Shown here one piece after another: positions 6,897 to 12,258 of a stretch of 13,860 nt of DNA. The translations under genes and the position numbers were made by a program. The notes under the pieces were generated by a model. The model ran no database searches, was not told where the DNA came from, and was given only the letters and a program-made list of their open reading frames with translations. Origin of the DNA: Flavobacteriales bacterium (lineage in GTDB: Bacteria; Bacteroidota; Bacteroidia; Flavobacteriales_D; SKUL01). Position 1 is the first letter of the stretch, and each line of letters opens with the position of its first letter. The DNA lies in NCBI GenBank assembly GCA_007129985.1, contig SKUL01000098.1:1-13860 (forward strand), given 5' to 3'.

Positions 6897-8213
6897 TTAT
6901 TTTGATTTTACTGCGTCCGAGTAACGCTTGATGGCGCGTTCACGTGCGAACTTGTGCTCAACAACCGGAAGGGGGTATTGGTTCAGTTCATTGAGTTCAG
7001 GAACCCATTTTCTGGTGTACACGCCTTTGGCATCGAACTTTTGGGCCTGCAAGGCAGGATTGAATACGCGGAAATAAGGCGCTGCATCACAGCCTGTTCC
7101 GGCGGCCCATTGCCAGCTTCCGTTGTTGCTGGCCAGTTCAAAATCCAGCAGGTGACGCGCAAACCATGCTTCGCCCTTTCGCCAGTCAATAAGCAGATGT
7201 TTGGTGAGAAAACTGGCCGTAATCATGCGCATGCGGTTGTGCATGTGGCCTGTTTGGAGCAATTCGCGCATACCGGCGTCCACAATGGGGTAACCGGTTT
7301 GGCCCTTGCACCACGCTTCGAAGTGCGCTTCGTTGTTTTCCCACTTGATGCGGTCGTACTCCGGTCGGAAAGACCGCGTTACCACATGCGGAAAATGATG
7401 GAGAATACTCATAAAAAACTCCCGCCAGATAAGCTGCTTCAGCCATACTTCGCCGTGCTTCGCTCCTTTGCGAATCATGTCGCGCACCGACACCGTTCCA
7501 AATCGAAGGTGGATGCCGAGGCGGGAAGTTGCATCCACGGCGGGAAAGTCGCGCTTTTCGCCGTACTCCTCCACGAGTTTGGCGGGCACATCACTATCGG
7601 GAAAGGGGTAGTTACGGTCTTCAAAACCCATTTCGGCGAGGGTGGGCATGGGCGGGGCTACATGGCGATGCAGGGCGCTCAGCAAGTCTTCTGAAGAGTA
7701 GTTGGGCACCCCGTCGGTTTCCATGCGCTCCAGCCATTTTCTGGAATAGGGCGTGTACACCGTGTAGGGTTTGCCGTCTGCTTTCAGGATGTCGCCACCC
7801 TCAAAAAGCACCTGGTCTTTGAAGCTTTGAAAACCTGTTCCTTTTTCGCGGAGCATTGCCGCCACCTCGCTGTCACGGCGCGTCGCATAGGGTTCGTAGT
7901 CGTGGTTGGTGTACACGGCCTCCACGGGGTAGGATTCACTTATCTGCTTGAAAACATCGAGCGGACGACCGTAATAGACCTGTAAATCGCCTCCCTCCTT
8001 TCGCAGAAGCGCGCGCAGGTTTTCCAATTGGCGGTAGATGAACACCACGCGACGGTCATCGGGAGCGAGTTCATCGAGGATATCGCGGTCAAAAATAAAG
8101 ACGGGCAATACAGGTCTGCCGGAGCTGAGGGCGCGGTAAAGGCCGTGGTTGTCGTTGAGACGCAAATCGCGCCGAAACCAAAAAACCGTAAGGGCTTGTG
8201 GGGTGGTTGACAT
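6897..8213 (-). CDS. phrB: Class I deoxyribodipyrimidine photolyase
   Basis: This 438-residue flavoprotein repairs UV-induced pyrimidine dimers with blue light. The N-terminal antenna (Rossmann) domain begins LTVFWFRRDLRLNDN (residues 8-22). The FAD-binding helical domain contains LIWREFF (261-267), TGYPIVDAGMREL (306-318), MHNRMRMITASFL (324-336) and ASNNGSWQWAAGTGCDAAPYF in two parts (361-381). Against the E. coli enzyme, the electron-transfer tryptophans are kept (W291, W344 and W367 for W306, W359 and W382), as are the lesion-contacting W263 and W369 (W277 and W384) and the FAD-proximal asparagine (N363). Two active-site positions differ: Q260 for E274 and H323 for W338. The E. coli folate-binding N108-E109 pair is replaced by Y-A, so the antenna pigment may differ. 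It lies 30 nt after crtB in the pigment operon. Confidence 0.93.
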   Translation of the reverse strand: MSTTPQALTVFWFRRDLRLNDNHGLYRALSSGRPVLPVFIFDRDILDELAPDDRRVVFIYRQLENLRALLRKEGGDLQVYYGRPLDVFKQISESYPVEAVYTNHDYEPYATRRDSEVAAMLREKGTGFQSFKDQVLFEGGDILKADGKPYTVYTPYSRKWLERMETDGVPNYSSEDLLSALHRHVAPPMPTLAEMGFEDRNYPFPDSDVPAKLVEEYGEKRDFPAVDATSRLGIHLRFGTVSVRDMIRKGAKHGEVWLKQLIWREFFMSILHHFPHVVTRSFRPEYDRIKWENNEAHFEAWCKGQTGYPIVDAGMRELLQTGHMHNRMRMITASFLTKHLLIDWRKGEAWFARHLLDFELASNNGSWQWAAGTGCDAAPYFRVFNPALQAQKFDAKGVYTRKWVPELNELNQYPLPVVEHKFARERAIKRYSDAVKSK

Positions 8214-8243
8214 GAGCGTAAGTTGAGCGAAGCAACAGCCCTG

Positions 8244-9089
8244 CTAAATCATATTGAGCCGGTGCCTCAGGTAACTTGTTAGGAACAGCAGGTACTTGCG
8301 TTTGTTCGAAATGCGAATGCGCGTGGTTAAGATCACCGATGCCGGGGTGCGTTTCACCTTGTTGAAGAGCTGCTGGTAGTACACGTAGGCCACATACACC
8401 CCAAAGCGCGATTTTTTGGGTAACATGCGGATACCGGTGAGGCCGTCGTCGAAGTCTTTCTGCACGTCCACCTCAATTTCCTTCTTCACCGCGTCGTTGA
8501 ACTCGCCCATTTCCACCCCCGGAAAATAGGTGCGCCCCATGATTTGGTAATCGGCTTTGAGGTCGCGCAAAAAGTTGATTTTCTGAAAGGCAGAGCCCAA
8601 ACGGCGGGCGTAGTGCTTCAGTTCGTTGTAGCGATTGTCGTCGCCCTCCAGAAAAACACGCAGGCACATCAGGCCCACCACCTCGGCAGAACCGTCAATG
8701 TACTCCTTGTAGCCTTCCTCGTCGTAGGTTTTCTCGCTGAGGTCGAGCTCCATGCTGTGCAGAAAGGTGTCTATCAGCTCGCGCTCAATGTGGTACTTGT
8801 TCACCACCAACTGAAAGCTGTGTAAAATGGGGTTCAGGCTGATTTTTTCCTCGATGGCACGGTAGGTATCGGCCTTGAAGCGGTCCAGTAACTCGCGTTT
8901 GTTGTGCTCGTGAAAGGTGTCCACAATCTCGTCGGCAAAACGCACAAAACCGTAGATGCCGTAAATGGGAAGGTGAAAATCGGGGTGCAGAAAGCGTATT
9001 CCCAACGAGAAGGACGTGCTGTACCTGTTGGTGGTAAGCTTGCTGCAATGCAAACACACGTCATCGTATAAATCTCGCTGGCGACTCAT
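8244..9089 (-). CDS. crtB: Phytoene synthase
   Basis: This enzyme condenses two geranylgeranyl diphosphate molecules to phytoene, the first committed step of C40 carotenoid synthesis. The 281-residue protein belongs to the all-alpha trans-isoprenyl (squalene/phytoene synthase) family. The first aspartate-rich motif is FVRFADEIVD (D53, D57), which binds Mg-diphosphate. The second is NFLRDLKADY (D176, D180), followed by the family segment GRTYFP (185-190). Length fits CrtB. There is no signal peptide; such enzymes are membrane-associated in the cytoplasm. ATG 9089 follows the crtI stop by 31 nt. Squalene synthase or diapophytoene synthase would share the motifs, but adjacency to crtI and the beta-cyclase and hydroxylase genes points to phytoene. 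Confidence 0.93.
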   Translation of the reverse strand: MSRQRDLYDDVCLHCSKLTTNRYSTSFSLGIRFLHPDFHLPIYGIYGFVRFADEIVDTFHEHNKRELLDRFKADTYRAIEEKISLNPILHSFQLVVNKYHIERELIDTFLHSMELDLSEKTYDEEGYKEYIDGSAEVVGLMCLRVFLEGDDNRYNELKHYARRLGSAFQKINFLRDLKADYQIMGRTYFPGVEMGEFNDAVKKEIEVDVQKDFDDGLTGIRMLPKKSRFGVYVAYVYYQQLFNKVKRTPASVILTTRIRISNKRKYLLFLTSYLRHRLNMI

Positions 9090-9120
9090 GCTGCAAAGTT
9101 AATTTTCCTTGTGACTCTGC

Positions 9121-10599
9121 TCAGCGCTGCTCACGGGCAATCTGCTGCGAAACCACTTTTCCGGAAATGATGGTGGGCGGCACTCCGGGGCCCGGCACCG
9201 TAAGCTGACCGGCAAAGTAGAGGTTCTTCACTTTTTTGCTTTTGAGGGATGGCTTCAGCACGGCGGTTTGCAACAGGGTGTTGGCCAGTCCGTAGGCATT
9301 GCCCTTAAAGCTGTTGTAATCTTCCACAAAGTCGCGCTGGGCGTAGGAGGCTTTTACCTCGATGTGGTCGCGGATAGAGGTTCCGCAGAAGCGCTCCAGT
9401 TTGTCCATGGCGTAGTTGAAATACTTTTCGCGTACCTCATCGGTGTCTTCCAATCCAATCGCCACCGGAATGAGAATCACCAGGTTTTCGCCGTTTTCGG
9501 GGGCCACCACGGGGTCTTTCTTGGAGGCGCATGACACGTACAACAAGGGCTTGGAAGGCCATTGCGGACGGTCGTAAATCTCCTCGGCGTGTTGGTCAAA
9601 TGGCTCGTCAAAAACGAGGTTGTGGTGCAGAAGCTTGTCGAGTTTTTTGTTCACCCCGATATAGAACAGCAGGCTGGACGGCGCCATCACGCGGGTGTTC
9701 CAGTATTTCTCGCTGTAGTTTCGGTAAGGCGCTTCGAGTAATTTCTGGTCAATGTGGTTGTAATCTCCGGCGCCCACAAGCACATCGCAGGGGTAGGTGG
9801 CTTTGTCGGTTTCAACCGCTACGGCTTTGCCGTTTTCGACCACAATTTTGGTTACCGCCTCGTTGAACTTAAATTCAGCGCCTTGATTGCGGGCCACTTC
9901 TGCCATTCCGCGGGCCACCATGTGCATACCTCCCATGGGGTACCATGTTCCGAGGCGCAGGTCGGCGTAGTTCATCAGGCTATAAAGCGCGGGCGTATCT
10001 CCGGGTTTGGCACCAAGAAAAAGCACCGGAAACTCCAGCAACTGTCGCAGTCTTTCATGTTTGAATTTCTTGCGGATTTCCTTGCGGATGGAGCTGAACA
10101 AATCGAGTTTGAAAAGCGCCTTCAACACCTTGATATCGGCAAACTCAAAGATGGAGAGGCCGGGTTTGTGCACAAACTCACCCATACCTGTTTGGTACTT
10201 GAAAGCTGCGTCATCGAGAAAGGCGCGCAATTTGGCTCCGCTGCCGGGTTCGAATTGCTCGAAAAGTGCTTCCTGCGCGGCCGAGTCTGCGGCGATATCC
10301 ACAAATTCATCGGCACTAAAAAAGACCCGGTAAGCCGGGTCTAATTGGATAAGCTCGTAGAAGTCGGAAGTTTTGTGCCCAAAATCGTTAAAAAACTGCT
10401 CAAAAACTTCCGGCATCCAATACCAGCTCGGGCCCATGTCGAAGGTGTAACCCTTGTCTTTGTACAATCGCGCCCGACCGCCTGGTTCGGAAAGCTTTTC
10501 AATGATGGTAACCTTGTAGCCCTGTTGGGCGAGGTACGATGCGGATGAGAGCCCTGCAAACCCCGCACCGATTACAATTGCGCTCTTAGTCCTGGTCAT
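9121..10599 (-). CDS. crtI: Phytoene desaturase (CrtI type)
   Basis: This FAD-dependent desaturase/isomerase converts phytoene to lycopene. The 492-residue protein starts with the dinucleotide-binding fingerprint AIVIGAGFAGLSSASYL (G11, G13, G16), followed by the amino-oxidase segment EKLSEPGGRARLYKDKGY (34-51) and DMGPSWYWMP (54-63). The C-terminus holds NLYFAGQLTVPGPGVPPTI, the FAD- and membrane-related signature that ends bacterial CrtI proteins. Length is typical. ATG 10599 lies inside the end of the sigma factor gene (14-nt overlap), suggesting translational coupling. Within codons 86-95 the sequence forms an 8-bp hairpin followed by a T-run, described separately. The lycopene end product is inferred from the cyclase in the operon; the number of desaturation steps cannot be read from the sequence. 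Confidence 0.95.
   Translation of the reverse strand: MTRTKSAIVIGAGFAGLSSASYLAQQGYKVTIIEKLSEPGGRARLYKDKGYTFDMGPSWYWMPEVFEQFFNDFGHKTSDFYELIQLDPAYRVFFSADEFVDIAADSAAQEALFEQFEPGSGAKLRAFLDDAAFKYQTGMGEFVHKPGLSIFEFADIKVLKALFKLDLFSSIRKEIRKKFKHERLRQLLEFPVLFLGAKPGDTPALYSLMNYADLRLGTWYPMGGMHMVARGMAEVARNQGAEFKFNEAVTKIVVENGKAVAVETDKATYPCDVLVGAGDYNHIDQKLLEAPYRNYSEKYWNTRVMAPSSLLFYIGVNKKLDKLLHHNLVFDEPFDQHAEEIYDRPQWPSKPLLYVSCASKKDPVVAPENGENLVILIPVAIGLEDTDEVREKYFNYAMDKLERFCGTSIRDHIEVKASYAQRDFVEDYNSFKGNAYGLANTLLQTAVLKPSLKSKKVKNLYFAGQLTVPGPGVPPTIISGKVVSQQIAREQR
10318..10342 (-). terminator. Intrinsic-terminator-like hairpin inside crtI
   Basis: In the direction of crtI transcription a perfect 8-bp stem AGACCCGG / CCGGGTCT (10335-10342 with 10323-10330) closes a 4-nt CTTA loop and runs directly into TTTTTT (10318-10323). 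This is the textbook form of a Rho-independent terminator, about 260 nt into the gene. It encodes LDPAYRVFF, so it could be a codon coincidence. If active, it would attenuate the distal pigment genes. Confidence 0.35.
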
Positions 10600-11101
10600 T
10601 GTACTGATAGTGCGGCAAAGATAGCATTAGTTTGCGCCGCGCCAGAAAGATCCGGCTTTTCACTGTACCGATGGGAAGACCCAGTTCATCCGCTATTTCC
10701 TTGTAGCGAAAACCGTTGAAGTACATCATAAACGGCACGCGGTAGGTATCTTCCAACTCGCTCACCACATCGGCAATTTCGCCGTGATGGTACATAGACT
10801 CCGGGTGGTCGTCGTTTGCACTTTTGGTTTGGTTCAGGAAGAAGTTCTCCTCGGTGGTATCAACAATGGTATTGGCGCGAACGGCCTTTCGGTAGTTGTT
10901 GATAAAGGTGTTCTTCATGATGGTGTACAACCACGCCTTCAGGTTGGTGCCCTTCTTGAATTTTGAGCGGTAAGAAAGCGCTTTGTACATGGTTTCCTGA
11001 AGGAGGTCTTTCGCCTCTTCTTCGTCACCGGTAAACTTGTAGGCAAATCCCTTGAGGGAAGATTGAGCCTCGATTACCTGTTGGTTGAAGTCGAATGTCA
11101 T
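10586..11101 (-). CDS. ECF-type RNA polymerase sigma factor
   Basis: This 171-residue protein has only the two core sigma domains. Region 2 (about residues 8-75) contains the RNA-polymerase-binding and -10 recognition segment EEEAKDLLQETMYKAL and AWLYTIMKNTFINNYRK. Region 4 (about 115-163) contains the helix-turn-helix FRYKEIADELGLPIGTVKSRI. That domain pattern marks an extracytoplasmic-function sigma factor. The start was set at ATG 11101 because region 2 usually begins within ten residues of the start, and because an earlier ATG at 11161 would place the promoter and repeat array inside the gene. No anti-sigma gene is adjacent, so control is likely at transcription, through the CarH-like regulator encoded just upstream. 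It resembles the Streptomyces LitR/LitS pairing in logic. Probable targets are the crt genes or other light-induced genes; this is inference. The stop overlaps the crtI start. Confidence 0.9.
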   Translation of the reverse strand: MTFDFNQQVIEAQSSLKGFAYKFTGDEEEAKDLLQETMYKALSYRSKFKKGTNLKAWLYTIMKNTFINNYRKAVRANTIVDTTEENFFLNQTKSANDDHPESMYHHGEIADVVSELEDTYRVPFMMYFNGFRYKEIADELGLPIGTVKSRIFLARRKLMLSLPHYQYNDQD

Positions 11102-11161
11102 TTGTTTAACGATTTTGGTGATTTGTTCAACAAACGTACAACACTGTTTAATGATATCCAA
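11099..11161 (-). repeat. Direct-repeat array at the sigma gene promoter, candidate CarH operator
   Basis: Read on the minus strand, the 63 bp ahead of and including the start codon divide into six 10-11 nt units: TTGGATATCA (11152-11161), TTAAACAGTG (11142-11151), TTGTACGTTTG (11131-11141), TTGAACAAATC (11120-11130), ACCAAAATCG (11110-11119) and TTAAACAAATG (11099-11109). Three of them carry TTRAACA at exactly 21-bp intervals. The pattern fits the TnnACA core known for CarH-type operators, which are tandem direct repeats of about 11 bp. The units cover the -33 box, the -7 box, the predicted start site and the start codon. Confidence 0.55.
11131..11161 (-). promoter_or_regulatory. Promoter of the sigma factor-crt operon
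   Basis: On the minus strand TACGTTTG (11131-11138) matches the Bacteroidota -7 box TAnnTTTG exactly, with TTG (11159-11161) 20 nt upstream as the -33 element. Transcription would begin near 11125, giving a leader of about 24 nt. A perfect 6+1+6 palindrome TTTGTTGAACAAA (11122-11134) overlaps the end of the -7 box, a good place for a repressor. Confidence 0.6.
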
Positions 11162-11237
11162 GAAAGCTTAAACAAAATTTCTGTTAAATTTGAGTGAAAT
11201 CACCCCTAAAACCTGAAATCATGTTGATTAAGCGCTT

Positions 11238-12125
11238 TTAGAGCGCGGTCTTAAAATCCTGAACGGATTCTGAAAAGCGCACCGTAGATGGTGCCGAGAA
11301 GGAAAAGTCGCGCTGAAAGGAGTTCACCACGTGCACCGGAAGCTCGCCGGTAACTCTTACAATGGCGTTTAACACTGCTTCAATATCTTCCTTGGCATTG
11401 TATGAGAGAAGAGCAGTTACACACTCATCCGGTTTCTGAATTCGCAGCACTTCTTGCAAGTCTTTAAGCGGCACGGACTGCCCTAGATAAATGACTTTGT
11501 GACCGGCTCTCTGAATAAGGTAACTATGGAAAAGCAAGCCCATTTCGTGGAGTTCACCTTCGGGGAGGAATAAAAGGAATGTGCGCGCATCGGGGCGGCG
11601 CTGGCCCGGCAGGGAATCTATCGCAACCACCAGTTTTTGCCGAATGAGGTTGGAGATGAAATGCTCCTGTGCAGCGTTGATGCTTCCCGTTAGCCACAGC
11701 ACACCCACCTTTTTAAAGAAGGGGTAAATGACCTGAAGCATGGTGTTTTCGAAACCTATTCTCAGGGTGCTTCCCGCAAGTATGTGGTTGAAGCGCGCTT
11801 CATCGAGGTCTATCATGGCGATGACGAGTCCCTCTACCTGTACACGGTGGTCGCCGAAATCGCTTGTAAACTCTACAACCCTGGCGTTGATTTCGTCGGG
11901 GCTCATCTTTACGATGTCCGAGATACGCAGCCCTTTTTGGTTGAGCACCGCCACATTCAGCAGCTTGCGCAACTCTTCTCCTGAATAGTTCCTGATATTG
12001 GTGTCACTGCGCAGTGGGGTGAGCAGATTATAGCGCTGTTCCCACATACGTATGGTATGCGCTTTCACGCCGGAAAGCCGCTCCAGGTCTTTGATGGAGT
12101 ATATTGTGTCAGGAACTGATTGCAT
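11238..12125 (-). CDS. carH: CarH/LitR-like MerR-family regulator with B12-binding domain
   Basis: This 295-residue cytoplasmic regulator probably represses the pigment genes in the dark using adenosylcobalamin and releases DNA in light. The N-terminal MerR-type winged helix (residues about 7-75) contains YSIKDLERLSGV, HTIRMWEQRYNLLTP and NIRNYSGEE. The middle four-helix-bundle segment has W144-x9-E154-H155, the Wx9EH signature that caps the adenosyl group in Thermus CarH. The C-terminal Rossmann-like cobalamin domain has E191-x-H193-x-x-G196, H193 being the expected cobalt ligand, then GHKVIYLGQSVPL. ATG 12125 was chosen because GAAGAGG lies just upstream and the helix-turn-helix starts within ten residues; longer frames would run into uvrC. 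It is divergent from uvrC and 136 nt upstream of the sigma gene. Adenosylcobalamin binding is strongly supported; the direction of control is inferred. Confidence 0.92.
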   Translation of the reverse strand: MQSVPDTIYSIKDLERLSGVKAHTIRMWEQRYNLLTPLRSDTNIRNYSGEELRKLLNVAVLNQKGLRISDIVKMSPDEINARVVEFTSDFGDHRVQVEGLVIAMIDLDEARFNHILAGSTLRIGFENTMLQVIYPFFKKVGVLWLTGSINAAQEHFISNLIRQKLVVAIDSLPGQRRPDARTFLLFLPEGELHEMGLLFHSYLIQRAGHKVIYLGQSVPLKDLQEVLRIQKPDECVTALLSYNAKEDIEAVLNAIVRVTGELPVHVVNSFQRDFSFSAPSTVRFSESVQDFKTAL

Positions 12126-12191
12126 AGCCTCTTCGGAAATCAAAACAACGCAGAAAGGATTCTGTTTAGCCTTTGCCTTTGAAATATTAAA

Positions 12192-12224
12192 CAAAGGTAC
12201 GCTTTTCCATTCGGCATTCGCAAA
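12192..12224 (-). promoter_or_regulatory. Promoter of the carH-like gene
   Basis: On the minus strand TACCTTTG (12192-12199) matches TAnnTTTG, with TTTG (12221-12224) 21 nt upstream. The start would fall near 12187, giving a leader of about 60 nt. The sequence running through the -7 box, TACCTTTGTTTAA, nearly repeats that at the sigma promoter, TACGTTTGTTGAA. A TAAACA element (12163-12168, minus strand) in the leader would also suit autoregulation. Confidence 0.55.
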
Positions 12225-12246
12225 TGAAGTTATCAAGATACAAGCG

Positions 12247-12254
12247 TACCTTTG
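12247..12254 (+). promoter_or_regulatory. Putative -7 box of uvrC
   Basis: TACCTTTG matches TAnnTTTG and ends only 4 nt before the uvrC ATG, so a transcript from here would be leaderless or nearly so. No good -33 TTG is seen 19-21 nt upstream, so either the promoter is weak or activated, or the real one lies elsewhere. Confidence 0.4.
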
Positions 12255-12258
12255 CTGC

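Larger units (their letters stand above)
12192..12254. repeat. 13-bp perfect inverted repeat between carH and uvrC
   Basis: CAAAGGTACGCTT (12192-12204) and AAGCGTACCTTTG (12242-12254) are exact reverse complements, 37 nt apart. Each arm includes a TACCTTTG -7 box, one reading toward carH and one toward uvrC. The symmetry of the divergent promoters could be an operator or could reflect duplication of a promoter core. Confidence 0.8.

Noticed and set aside
11102..11161. Longer N-terminus for the sigma factor starting at 11161
   Set aside because: The added 20 residues would be encoded by the promoter and repeat array, and sigma region 2 already begins at the chosen start.
11230..11237. AAGCGCTT palindrome just after the carH stop as a terminator
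   Set aside because: An 8-bp self-palindrome has no loop and is not followed by a T-run in the direction of transcription, so it cannot be supported as a terminator.
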